A stretch of DNA of 64,000 nucleotides from Desmodus rotundus (lineage: Eukaryota; Chordata; Mammalia; Chiroptera; Phyllostomidae), in NCBI RefSeq assembly GCF_022682495.2, contig NW_026527258.1:248001-312000 (forward strand). The letters are read 5' to 3'. Below are positions 1 through 10,201 of the stretch, piece after piece. The notes beneath the pieces are model-generated. The model was not told the origin of the DNA. It saw only the letters and a list, made by a program, of their open reading frames with translations, and ran no database searches. The stretch's first letter is position 1. Every line of letters starts with the position of its first letter. Both the position numbers and the translations under genes were made by a program.

Positions 1-318
1 TTGAAAGCTGGCAAGGACTCGGGAATGAACATGTTCCTGAGAAGTGGCTTTAAGCATGAACGCAGCACTCGATCAATGTGTTCATATCAGCTGAAGTGGA
101 AATGAGTGCCTTGTACCCTATCACACAACCTCTTCAGAACTTATGATCAGCTATTTTGCTCTCTTATCATTTCCCTTGCTGTGTTTGAGTCCAACGATCT
201 ACAGAATCACTTTCTCGTCATCCACGGACTCAAAGAGAGTACAGGACTATGACTGCTACGAAGTGCACTATCTTCTATGACACACTTTCCTCGACCGGCG
301 GCCGTCATCTACCTATAG
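1..318 (+). repeat. Monomer segment 1: complex sequence before the hexamer block (copy 1)
   Basis: This part has no gene and no simple repeat. It contains a perfect 10-bp palindrome, GAACATGTTC, at 27-36. The 9-mer ACAGGACTA at 241-249 recurs at 1082-1090 in the same monomer. The GC-rich CGACCGGCGGCCG at 293-305 sits just before the telomere-like block. Confidence 0.7.
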
Positions 319-510
319 CCCTAGCCCTAAGCCTACATGTAACATTAGCCCAAACCATCATCCTAACCCTAACCCTACTCTTATCCCTAACCCTACACCT
401 CACCCAAACCCGAACCCAATCCCCAAACCGAACCCTAACCCTATCCCTAACCCTAATAATAAAGCTAATCCTAACCATATCCCGTATGCTAGCCCTAACC
501 CTAACTCTAT
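319..510 (+). repeat. Degenerate telomere-like (CCCTAA)n block, 32 hexamers in phase (copy 1)
   Basis: Reading in steps of six from 319 gives CCCTAG, CCCTAA, GCCTAC, ATGTAA and so on to CTCTAT at 505-510. The register is never broken in 192 bp. Eight in-phase units are exact CCCTAA (325, 367, 385, 433, 445, 451, 493, 499); most others differ by one to three bases. The + strand carries the C-rich strand, so TTAGGG reads on the - strand. Because six is a multiple of three, the block stays open in several frames and produces Leu-Thr-rich (+) and Arg-Val-rich (-) pseudo-ORFs. Every copy has this block at the same offset. Nine copies (9, 10, 15, 16, 17, 18, 22, 24, 29) have a 180-bp version lacking two hexamers. 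Confidence 0.93.
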
Positions 511-1190
511 CTTGAAACAGAAGTCGTCTCATATATCGGAGCTGTGGGTGTTGTTCTAACCAAAATGCTCCTGACATCATTTTCCATCAGGAGTGAATGA
601 GCTGGGGCATAGCAGTATCTGAACGTTTCAGGACAGTGAGCTGCGAGTGTGGGGTTTTCGCCCCTCTATTTTTTCCTTGAAAAACTCACAGTCCGACGAT
701 TTCCTGCAAGTACTGACTAGTATGTCTTGTGGATAAAACTGTTACTCGAACGTACATATGCACATGAAGCTCACAGTCCATAGAGTCTATGCGGCTGAAT
801 TTCCTTCTCAGAGAACAGCAAGGATTTCATGGAAAGCTGCCACACGACCAGGGAATCAGGATGTTTCACACAAGTGCCTTATTGGAAAAATTCATGTCCA
901 GCGGGAAACACTAGGTCAATGGACTCGTTTCTGTAGAGTGCGAAATGTATGGGGTGCCGATATAACCGACCGATTTGGCCAATCATTCCAATTTGTTTTC
1001 CGTATGATCACCTAGGCGGTAACTTTGCTAGGCAAAGAGTTCAGGGATCACGTTCCCCCAGACAAAGGCATGAACGGGAGCACAGGACTACGCCAACTAT
1101 GAACTACAGTCAGCTTGGCTACCACTGTTTTCGCCAAATTATGCGTTCTGGGAGGAAAGCGTATCCGGACGTCGGAAGGCCGCTAGGCCA
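511..1190 (+). repeat. Monomer segment 3: complex sequence after the hexamer block (copy 1)
   Basis: No gene that I can support. The 10-mer CTCACAGTCC occurs twice, at 685-694 and 770-779, 85 bp apart. GTTTTC occurs at 654, 995 and 1127. A perfect short hairpin lies at 1023-1037. Two overlapping frames (758-1015 and 949-1200) are open but match no family I recognise. A stop at 27474-27476 in copy 14 shortens one, and the 4-bp insertion in copy 19 disrupts the other. Confidence 0.7.
1023..1037 (+). other. Perfect 6-bp hairpin CTTTGC-TAG-GCAAAG (copy 1)
   Basis: The two arms are exact reverse complements with a three-base loop. The hairpin looks conserved in all copies examined except copy 19, where an insertion destroys the right arm. 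Confidence 0.6.
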
Positions 1191-1213
1191 TGCTACGTGA
1201 CTTGGACTCCAAG

Positions 1214-1248
1214 GCTCTGAAGATCTAAGGCAATATGGATCTCAGAGC
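1214..1248 (+). other. Strong hairpin, 11-bp stem with one bulge (copy 1)
   Basis: GCTCTGA plus GATC (1214-1220 and 1222-1225) pairs with GATC plus TCAGAGC (1238-1248), with a bulged A at 1221 and a 12-base loop. From copy 20 onward the last base of the stem is changed (GAGCACC becomes GAGGACC), which removes the terminal pair and leaves ten. Confidence 0.65.
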
Positions 1249-1311
1249 ACCCTGCGGGGCTCCCAGTGGAAGATAATACATTGGTGAAGTTGTGTTTTCT
1301 CCTCAACATCA

Positions 1312-1350
1312 CCCGGGAATAAACCTATTTCGTAGGAACCGGGTTTTTTT
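1312..1350 (+). other. Imperfect stem-loop overlapping the CENP-B-like motif, followed by a T7 run (copy 1)
   Basis: CCCGG (1312-1316) can pair with CCGGG (1339-1343), and inside it CCTA (1324-1327) pairs with TAGG (1333-1336) around a TTTCG loop. Seven T follow at 1344-1350 (eight in copies 9, 10 and 18). The outer stem loses a pair in copies 6, 10, 16 and 17, which read CCCGC. It looks like a terminator, but no transcript is evident, so I do not call it one. Confidence 0.4.
1328..1344 (+). other. CENP-B-box-like 17-mer (copy 1)
   Basis: The sequence TTTCGTAGGAACCGGGT fits the essential core NTTCGNNNNANNCGGGN at all nine required bases. It fits the full consensus YTTCGTTGGAARCGGGA at 14 of 17. 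The three mismatches, at positions 7, 12 and 17 of the box, are outside the essential core. In mammals this box binds the centromere protein CENP-B, a domesticated pogo-like transposase. Motif starts in copies 1-31 are 1328, 3368, 5408, 7448, 9489, 11529, 13570, 15611, 17639, 19669, 21711, 23751, 25791, 27832, 29860, 31889, 33918, 35947, 37993, 40034, 42075, 44104, 46145, 48174, 50215, 52256, 54297, 56338, 58367, 60405 and 62443. All keep the core except 9489. Binding is inferred, not shown. Confidence 0.65.
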
Positions 1351-1451
1351 ATCCAAAGCCGTCTCAGCGTGGAACGTCTCTGAATGTTCTCTTTTCAGTA
1401 GTAGATGGAATGGGAGACTAAGGGTGTAGCCTAGGAAACGCACGGAGACTA

Positions 1452-1720
1452 CTACGTCCCTTGGACTCCACCCGTTCGTGAAGCATTAAGGGACGAACAA
1501 GCTAAACGTACACCATGGGCCTAGCAGGGCATTCATTCCACTCTGAGAATACAGCAGTGAAGACTTTGCGCTCCCCTGCGTCATTCAGCAATTATAGGAA
1601 CTCGTGCGAAAAGTGTTTTCCACAAAAGCCATCCACACTATTTGACGTGTTATCAATGTTCTCATTTCAGTAGGGGATGAAAGCAGTGGTGTGCCACATA
1701 GTGCGTACACTTGTCAGCAT
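1452..1720 (+). repeat. Ancient internal duplication, copy B (copy 1)
   Basis: This is the diverged partner of 1191-1451, with the landmarks in the same order: CTTGGACTCC (1460-1469), TGAAGCATTAAGG, GTGTTTTCC (GTTTTC at 1615-1620), AAAGCC, and AATGTTCTCATTTCAGTAG (1655-1673). It lacks the CENP-B-box-like motif that lies in copy A. The end point is approximate because similarity fades. Confidence 0.7.
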
Positions 1721-2040
1721 CCCGTCGAAGTACCTTGCTGCAGTGTAGGATCTCTGGCTCGTGTCATAGCCCAAGAGCTACTGAAATGATTTCCCTTCAG
1801 CAAAGGAGGGAATGCCAGCATAGCACTTTGTGATCCTTGAAGGGGGATGAGCTTCCACAGTAGAGTTTTCTCCTAGGTACTTTTCGCATCCGAAAAGCGT
1901 AGTCCCAAGAAGAAGAGAAGGAACGGCCTAGTTCCTCACTTTGACCATACAGTGTTTTCGACGCAGAAACGCATGTGAAGCTAGCAGTCCCCTTATTCTA
2001 TTCGAGTGAACGTCTCGGACACAGCCCATGAGTCAACGGT
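1721..2040 (+). repeat. Monomer segment 6: complex sequence at the end of the unit (copy 1)
   Basis: No gene seen. GTTTTCTCCT at 1865-1874 is the same 10-mer as at 1294-1303 in the duplicated region, and a cluster around 1790-1830 (CCCTTCAGCAAAGGAGGGAA) loosely resembles the TTTCAGTAG region. This may be a third decayed copy of the internal unit. A perfect 7-bp hairpin lies at 1880-1897. Confidence 0.55.
1880..1897 (+). other. Perfect 7-bp hairpin CTTTTCG-CATC-CGAAAAG (copy 1)
   Basis: The arms are exact reverse complements around a four-base loop. I saw no change to either arm in the other copies. Confidence 0.6.
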
Positions 2041-4080
2041 TTGAAAGCTGGCAAGGACTCGGGAATGAACATGTTCCTGAGAAGTGGCTTTAAGCATGAA
2101 CGCAGCACTCGATCAATGTGTTCATATCAGCTGAAGTGGAAATGAGTGCCTTGTACCCTATCACACAACCTCTTCAGAACTTATGATCAGCTATTTTGCT
2201 CTCTTATCATTTCCCTTGCTGTGTTTGAGTCCAACGATCTACAGAATCACTTTCTCGTCATCCACGGACTCAAAGAGAGTACAGGACTATGACTGCTACA
2301 AAGTGCACTATCTTCTATGACACACTTTCCTCGACCGGCGGCCGTCATCTACCTATAGCCCTAGCCCTAAGCCTACATGTAACATTAGCCCAAACCATCA
2401 TCCTAACCCTAACCCTACTCTTATCCCTAACCCTACACCTCACCCAAACCCGAACCCAATCCACAAACCGAACCCTAACCCTATCCCTAACCCTAATAAT
2501 AAAGCTAATCCTAACCATATCCCGTATGCTAGCCCTAACCCTAACTCTATCTTGAAACAGAAGTCGTCTCATATATCGGAGCTGTGGGTGTTGTTCTAAC
2601 CAAAATGCTCCTGACATCATTTTCCATCAGGAGTGAATGAGCTGGGGCATAGCAGTATCTGAACTTTTCAGGACAGTGAGCTGCGAGTGTGGGGTTTTCG
2701 CCCCTCTATTTTTTCCTTGAAAAACTCACAGTCCGACGACTTCCTGCAAGTACTGACTAGTATGTCTTGTGGATAAAACTGTTACTCGAACGTACATATG
2801 CACATGAAGCTCACAGTCCATAGAGTCTATGCGGCTGAATTTCCTTCTCAGAGAACAGCAAGGATTTCATGGAAAGCTGCCACACGACCAGGGAATCAGG
2901 ATGTTTCACACAAGTGCCTTATTGGAAAAATTCATGTCCAGCGGGAAACACTAGGTCAATGGACTCGTTTCTGTAGAGTGCGAAATGTATGGGGTGCCGA
3001 TATAACCGACCGATTTGGCCAATCATTCCAATTTGTTTTCCGTATGATCACCTAGGCGGTAACTTTGCTAGGCAAAGAGTTCAGGGATCATGTTCCCCCA
3101 GACAAAGGAATGAACGGGAGCACAGGACTACGCCAACTATGAACTACAGTCAGCTTGGCTACCACTGTTTTCGCCAAATTATGCGTTCTGGGAGGAAAGC
3201 GTATCCGGACGTTGGAAGGCCGCTAGGCCATGCTACGTGACTTGGACTCCAAGGCTCTGAAGATCTAAGGCAATATGGATCTCAGAGCACCTTGCGGGGC
3301 TCCCAGTGGAAGATAATACATTGGTGAAGTTGTGTTTTCTCCTCAACATCACCCGGGAATAAACCTATTTCGTAGGAACCGGGTTTTTTTAGCCAAAGCC
3401 GTCTCAGCGTGGAACGTCTTCTGAATGTTCTCTTTTCAGTAGTAGATGGAATGGGAGACTAAGGGTGTAGCCTAGGAAACGCACGGAGACTACTACGTCC
3501 CTTGGACTCCACCCGTTCGTGAAGCATTAAGGGACGAACAAGCTAAACGTACACCATGGGCCTAGCAGGGCATTCATTCCACTCTGAGAATACAGCAGTG
3601 AAGACTTTGCGCTCCCCTGCGTCATTCAGCAATTATAGGAACTCGTGCGAAAAGTGTTTTCCACAAAAGCCATCCACACTATTTGACGTGTTATCAATGT
3701 TCTCATTTCAGTAGGCGATGAAAGCAGTGGTGTGCCACATAGTGCGTACACTTGTCAGCATCCCGTCGAAGTACCTTGCTGCAGTGTAGGATCTCTGGCT
3801 CGTGTCATAGCCCAAGAGCTACTGAAATGATTTCCCTTCAGCAAAGGAGGGAATGCCAGCATAGCACTTTGTGATCCTTGAAGGGGGATGAGCTTCCACA
3901 GTGGAGTTTTCTCCTAGGTACTTTTCGCATCCGAAAAGCGTAGTCCCAAGAAGAAGAGAAGGAACGGCCTAGTTCCTCACTTTGACCATACAGTGTTTTC
4001 GACGCAGAAACGCATGTGAAGCTAGCAGTCCCCTTACTCTATCGAGTGAACGTCTCGGACACAGCACATGAGTCAACGGT
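2041..4080 (+). repeat. Monomer 2 (2040 bp)
   Basis: Hexamer block 2359-2550; motif 3368. Markers shared only with monomer 4 are GCTACAAAG near 2300, ATCATGTTCC near 3091 and GAACTTTTCAGG near 2663. It has its own one-base deletion (CTATCGAG) near 4041. Confidence 0.97.
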
Positions 4081-6120
4081 TTGAAAGCTGGCAAGGACTC
4101 GGGAATGAACATGTTCCTGAGAAGTGGCTTTAAGCATGAACGCAGCACTCGATCAATGTGTTCATATCAGCTGAAGTGGAAATGAGTGCCTTGTACCCTA
4201 TCACACAACCTCTTCAGAACTTATGATCAGCTATTTTGCTCTCTTATCATTTCCCTTGCTGTGTTTGAGTCCAACGATCTACAGAATCACTTTCTCGTCA
4301 TCCACGGACTCAAAGAGAGTACAGGACTATGACTGCTACGAAGTGCACTATCTTCTATGACACACTTTCCTCGACCGGCGGCCGTCATCTACCTATAGCC
4401 CTAGCCCTAAGCCTACATGTAACATTAGCCCAAACCATCATCCTAACCCTAACCCTACTCTTATCCCTAACCCTACACCTCACCCAAACCCGAACCCAAT
4501 CCCCAAACCGAACCCTAACCCTATCCCTAACCCTAATAATAAAGCTAATCCTAACCATATCCCGTATGCTAGCCCTAACCCTAACTCTATCTTGAAACAG
4601 AAGTCGTCTCATATATCGGAGCTGTGGGTGTTGTTCTAACCAAAATGCTCCTGACATCATTTTCCATCAGGAGTGAATGAGCTGGGGCATAGCAGTATCT
4701 GAACGTTTCAGGACAGTGAGCTGCGAGTGTGGGGTTTTCGCCCCTCTATTTTTTCCTTGAAAAACTCACAGTCCGACGATTTCCTGCAAGTACTGACTAG
4801 TATGTCTTGTGGATAAAACTGTTACTCGAACGTACATATGCACATGAAGCTCACAGTCCATAGAGTCTATGCGGCTGAATTTCCTTCTCAGAGAACAGCA
4901 AGGATTTCATGGAAAGCTGCCACACGACCAGGGAATCAGGATGTTTCACACAAGTGCCTTATTGGAAAAATTCATGTCCAGCGGGAAACACTAGGTCAAT
5001 GGACTCGTTTCTGTAGAGTGCGAAATGTATGGGGTGCCGATATAACCGACCGATTTGGCCAATCATTCCAATTTGTTTTCCGTATGATCACCTAGGCGGT
5101 AACTTTGCTAGGCAAAGAGTTCAGGGATCACGTTCCCCCAGACAAAGGCATGAACGGGAGCACAGGACTACGCCAACTATGAACTACAGTCAGCTTGGCT
5201 ACCACTGTTTTCGCCAAATTATGCGTTCTGGGAGGAAAGCGTATCCGGACGTCGGAAGACCGCTAGGCCATGCTACGTGACTTGGACTCCAAGGCTCTGA
5301 AGATCTAAGGCAATATGGATCTCAGAGCACCCTGCGGGGCTCCCAGTGGAAGATAATACATTGGTGAAGTTGTGTTTTCTCCTCAACATCACCCGGGAAT
5401 AAACCTATTTCGTAGGAACCGGGTTTTTTTATCCAAAGCCGTCTCAGCGTGGAACGTCTCTGAATGTTCTCTTTTCAGTAGTAGATGGAATGGGAGACTA
5501 AGGGTGTAGCCTAGGAAACGCACGGAGACTACTACGTCCCTTGGACTCCACCCGTTCGTGAAGCATTAAGGGACGAACAAGCTAAACGTACACCATGGGC
5601 CTAGCAGGGCATTCATTCCACTCTGAGAATACAGCAGTGAAGACTTTGCGCTCCCCTGCGTCATTCAGCAATTATAGGAACTCGTGCGAAAAGTGTTTTC
5701 CACAAAAGCCATCCACACTATTTGACGTGTTATCAATGTTCTCATTTCAGTAGGGGATGAAAGCAGTGGTGTGCCACATAGTGCGTACACTTGTCAGCAT
5801 CCCGTCGAAGTACCTTGCTGCAGTGTAGGATCTCTGGCTCGTGTCATAGCCCAAGAGCTACTGAAATGATTTCCCTTCAGCAAAGGAGGGAATGCCAGCA
5901 TAGCACTTTGTGATCCTTGAAGGGGGATGAGCTTCCACAGTAGAGTTTTCTCCTAGGTACTTTTCGCATCCGAAAAGCGTAGTCCCAAGAAGAAGAGAAG
6001 GAACGGCCTAGTTCCTCACTTTGACCATACAGTGTTTTCGACGCAGAAACGCATGTGAAGCTAGCAGTCCCCTTATTCTATTCGAGTGAACGTCTCGGAC
6101 ACAGCCCATGAGTCAACGGT
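4081..6120 (+). repeat. Monomer 3 (2040 bp)
   Basis: Hexamer block 4399-4590; motif 5408. Near-identical partner of monomer 1; starts the second dimeric unit. Confidence 0.97.
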
Positions 6121-8161
6121 TTGAAAGCTGGCAAGGACTCGGGAATGAACATGTTCCTGAGAAGTGGCTTTAAGCATGAACGCAGCACTCGATCAATGTG
6201 TTCATATCAGCTGAAGTGGAAATGAGTGCCTTGTACCCTATCACACAACCTCTTCAGAACTTATGATCAGCTATTTTGCTCTCTTATCATTTCCCTTGCT
6301 GTGTTTGAGTCCAACGATCTACAGAATCACTTTCTCGTCATCCACGGACTCAAAGAGAGTACAGGACTATGACTGCTACAAAGTGCACTATCTTCTATGA
6401 CACACTTTCCTCGACCGGCGGCCGTCATCTACCTATAGCCCTAGCCCTAAGCCTACATGTAACATTAGCCCAAACCATCATCCTAACCCTAACCCTACTC
6501 TTATCCCTAACCCTACACCTCACCCAAACCCGAACCCAATCCACAAACCGAACCCTAACCCTATCCCTAACCCTAATAATAAAGCTAATCCTAACCATAT
6601 CCCGTATGCTAGCCCTAACCCTAACTCTATCTTGAAACAGAAGTCGTCTCATATATCGGAGCTGTGGGTGTTGTTCTAACCAAAATGCTCCTGACATCAT
6701 TTTCCATCAGGAGTGAATGAGCTGGGGCATAGCAGTATCTGAACTTTTCAGGACAGTGAGCTGCGAGTGTGGGGTTTTCGCCCCTCTATTTTTTCCTTGA
6801 AAAACTCACAGTCCGACGATTTCCTGCAAGTACTGACTAGTATGTCTTGTGGATAAAACTGTTACTCGAACGTACATATGCACATGAAGCTCACAGTCCA
6901 TAGAGTCTATGCGGCTGAATTTCCTTCTCAGAGAACAGCAAGGATTTCATGGAAAGCTGCCACACGACCAGGGAATCAGGATGTTTCACACAAGTGCCTT
7001 ATTGGAAAAATTCATGTCCAGCGGGAAACACTAGGTCAATGGACTCGTTTCTGTAGAGTGCGAAATGTATGGGGTGCCGATATAACCGACCGATTTGGCC
7101 AATCATTCCAATTTGTTTTCCGTATGATCACCTAGGCGGTAACTTTGCTAGGCAAAGAGTTCAGGGATCATGTTCCCCCAGACAAAGGAATGAACGGGAG
7201 CACAGGACTACGCCAACTATGAACTACAGTCAGCTTGGCTACCACTGTTTTCGCCAAATTATGCGTTCTGGGAGGAAAGCGTATCCGGACGTTGGAAGGC
7301 CGCTAGGCCATGCTACGTGACTTGGACTCCAAGGCTCTGAAGATCTAAGGCAATATGGATCTCAGAGCACCCTGCGGGGCTCCCAGTGGAAGATAATACA
7401 TTGGTGAAGTTGTGTTTTCTCCTCAACATCACCCGGGAATAAACCTATTTCGTAGGAACCGGGTTTTTTTAGCCAAAGCCGTCTCAGCGTGGAACGTCTT
7501 CTGAATGTTCTCTTTTCAGTAGTAGATGGAATGGGAGACTAAGGGTGTAGCCTAGGAAACGCACGGAGACTACTACGTCCCTTGGACTCCACCCGTTCGT
7601 GAAGCATTAAGGGACGAACAAGCTAAACGTACACCATGGCCCTAGCAGGGCATTCATTCCACTCTGAGAATACAGCAGTGAAGACTTTGCGCTCCCCTGC
7701 GTCATTCAGCAATTATAGGAACTCGTGCGAAAAGTGTTTTCCACAAAAGCCATCCACACTATTTGACGTGTTATCAATGTTCTCATTTCAGTAGGGGATG
7801 AAAGCAGTGGTGTGCCACATAGTGCGTACACTTGTCAGCATCCCGTCGAAGTACCTTGCTGCAGTGTAGGATCTCTGGCTCGTGTCATAGCCCAAGAGCT
7901 ACTGAAATGATTTCCCTTCAGCAAAGGAGGGAATGCCAGCATAGCACTTTGTGATCCTTGAAGGGGGATGAGCTTCCACAGTAGAGTTTTCTCCTAGGTA
8001 CTTTTCGCATCCGAAAAGCGTAGTCCCAAGAAGAAGAGAAGGAACGGCCTAGTTCCTCACTTTGACCATACAGTGTTTTCGACGCAGAAACGCATGTGAA
8101 GCTAGCAGTCCCCTTACTCTATTCGAGTGAACGTCTCGGACACAGCACATGAGTCAACGGT
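6121..8161 (+). repeat. Monomer 4 (2041 bp)
   Basis: Hexamer block 6439-6630; motif 7448. Partner of monomer 2, with about six differences seen by eye, including CATGGCCC near 7636 and GTAGGGGATG near 7793. Confidence 0.97.
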
Positions 8162-10201
8162 TTGAAAGCTGGCAAGGACTCGGGAATGAACATGTTCCTG
8201 AGAAGTGGCTTTAAGCATGAACGCAGCACTCGATCAATGTGTTCATATCAGCTGAAGTGGAAATGAGTGCCTTGTACCCTATCACACAACCTCTTCAGAA
8301 CTTATGATCAGCTATTTTGCTCTCTTATCATTTCCCTTGCTGTGTTTGAGTCCAACGATCTACAGAATCACTTTCTCGTCATCCACGGACTCAAAGAGAG
8401 TACAGGACTATGACTGCTACGAAGTGCACTATCTTCTATGACACACTTTCCTCGACCGGCGGCCGTCATCTACCTATAGCCCTAGCCCTAAGCCTACATG
8501 TAACATTAGCCCAAACCATCATCCTAACCCTAACCCTACTCTTATCCCTAACCCTACCCCTCACCCTAACCCGAACCCAATCCCCAAACCGAACCCTAAC
8601 CCTATCCCTAACCCTAATAATAAAGCTAATCCTAACCATATCCCGTATGCTAGCCCTAACCCTAACTCTATCTTGAAACAGAAGTCGTCTCATATATCGG
8701 AGCTGTGGGTGTTGTTCTAACCAAAATGCTCCTGACATCATTTTCCATCAGGAGTGAATGAGCTGGGGCATAGCAGTATCTGAACGTTTCAGGACAGTGA
8801 GCTGCGAGTGTGGGGTTTTCGCCCCTCTATTTTTTCCTTGAAAAACTCACAGTCCGACGATTTCCTGCAAGTACTGACTAGTATTTCTTGTGGATAAAAC
8901 TGTTACTCGAACGTACATATGCACATGAAGCTCACAGTCCATAGAGTCTATGCGGCTGAATTTCCTTCTCAGAGAACAGCAAGGATTTCATGGAAAGCTG
9001 CCACACGACCAGGGAATCAGGATGTTTCACACAAGTGCCTTATTGGAAAAATTCATGTCCAGCGGGAAACACTAGGTCAATGGACTCGTTTCTGTAGAGT
9101 GCGAAATGTATGGGGTGCCGATATAACCGACCGATTTGGCCAATCATTCCAATTTGTTTTCTGTATGATCACCTAGGCGGTAACTTTGCTAGGCAAAGAG
9201 TTCAGGGATCACGTTCCCCCAGACAAAGGAATGAACGGGAGCACAGGACTACGCCAACTATGAACTACAGTCAGCTTGGCTACCACTGTTTTCGCCAAAT
9301 TATGCGTTCTGGGAGGAAAGCGTATCCGGACGTTGGAAGGCCGCTAGGCCATGCTACGTGACTTGGACTCCAAGGCTCTGAAGATCTAAGGCAATATGGA
9401 TCTCAGAGCACCCTGCGGGGCTCCCAGTGGAAGATAATACATTGGGAAAGTTGTGTTTTCTCCTCAACATCACCCGGGAATAAACCTATTTCTTAGGAAC
9501 CGGGTTTTTTTATCCAAAGCCGTCTCAGCGTGGAACGTCTCTGAATGTTCTCTTTTCAGTAGTAGATGGAATGGGAGACTAAGGGTGTAGCCTAGGAAAC
9601 GCACGGAGACTACTACGTCCCTTGGACTCCACCCGTTCGTGAAGCATTAAGGGACGAACAAGCTAAACGTACACCATGGGCCTAGCAGGGCATTCATTCC
9701 ACTCTGAGAATACAGCAGTGAAGACTTTGCGCTCCCCTGCGTCATTCAGCAATTATAGGAACTCGTGCGAAAAGTGTTTTCCACAAAAGCCATCCACACT
9801 ATTTGACGTGTTATCAATGTTCTCATTTCAGTAGGGGATGAAAGCAGTGGTGTGCCACATAGTGCGTACACTTGTCAGCATCCCGTCGAAGTACCTTGCT
9901 GCAGTGTAGGATCTCTGGCTCGTGTCATAGCCCAAGAGCTACTGAAATGATTTCCCTTCAGCAAAGGAGGGAATGCCAGCATAGCACTTTGTGATCCTTG
10001 AAGGGGGATGAGCTTCCACAGTAGAGTTTTCTCCTAGGTACTTTTCGCATCCGAAAAGCGTAGTCCCAAGAAGAAGAGAAGGAACGGCCTAGTTCCTCAC
10101 TTTGACCATACAGTGTTTTCGACGCAGAAACGCATGTGAAGCTAGCAGTCCCCTTATTCTATTCGAGTGAACGTCTCGGACACAGCCCATGAGTCAACGG
10201 T
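8162..10201 (+). repeat. Monomer 5 (2040 bp)
   Basis: Hexamer block 8480-8671, in the more canonical subtype (CACCCTAACCC). Carries the damaged CENP-B-like motif at 9489. Shares GTATTTCTTG, TTGGGAAAG and TTATCCAAAG with monomers 11 and 12. Confidence 0.97.
9489..9505 (+). other. CENP-B-box-like motif with one essential base lost (copy 5)
   Basis: Here TTCG reads TTCT: the G expected at 9493 is T. This is the only copy in the window that breaks the nine-base core. Confidence 0.65.

Larger units (their letters stand above)
1191..1451 (+). repeat. Ancient internal duplication, copy A (copy 1)
   Basis: Three landmarks occur in the same order in this segment and the next. CTACGT..CTTGGACTCC at 1193-1210 matches 1452-1469 at 16 of 18 bases. 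Next comes TGAAG...TAAGG. AATGTTCTC.TTTCAGTAG at 1383-1401 matches 1655-1673 at 18 of 19 bases. The AAAGCC before the last landmark is also shared. Offsets are 259 and 272 bp. This copy has roughly 50 extra bases between its GTTTTC (1294) and AAAGCC, and those bases include the CENP-B-box-like motif. Confidence 0.75.
1..2040 (+). repeat. Monomer 1 (2040 bp)
   Basis: Hexamer block 319-510; CENP-B-like motif 1328. First half of the first dimeric higher-order unit. It is almost identical to monomer 3: by eye I found one difference (G1179 against A5259). Confidence 0.97.

Noticed and set aside
454..461. AATAAA polyadenylation-like hexamers (near 456 and 1318)
   Set aside because: Frequent by chance; no gene upstream to terminate.
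249..515. Open frame of about 88 codons rich in Leu-Thr, repeated in every copy, and a 111-codon form in copies 9, 15, 17 and 18
   Set aside because: It runs through the in-phase CCCTAA hexamers, which cannot contain stops in this frame. The longer form arises only because TTGAAA became TTCAAA, and its C-terminus is unrelated sequence. Repeat-driven, not a gene.
305..580. Antisense open frame of about 91 codons rich in Arg-Val
   Set aside because: Same hexamer effect on the - strand (TTAGGG-derived codons). It overlaps the + strand frame fully and has no recognisable domain.
758..1015. 85-codon frame present in most copies
   Set aside because: No family recognised. A stop at 27474-27476 shortens it in copy 14, its start codon is changed in copy 43534-43791 (monomer 22), and copies differ by substitutions such as Arg/Cys, Lys/Trp and Gln/Pro with no sign of constraint. 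Copies are similar because the whole satellite is homogenised.
949..1200. 83-codon frame overlapping the previous one
   Set aside because: Different frame, no recognised domain, and destroyed in copy 19 by the 4-bp insertion.
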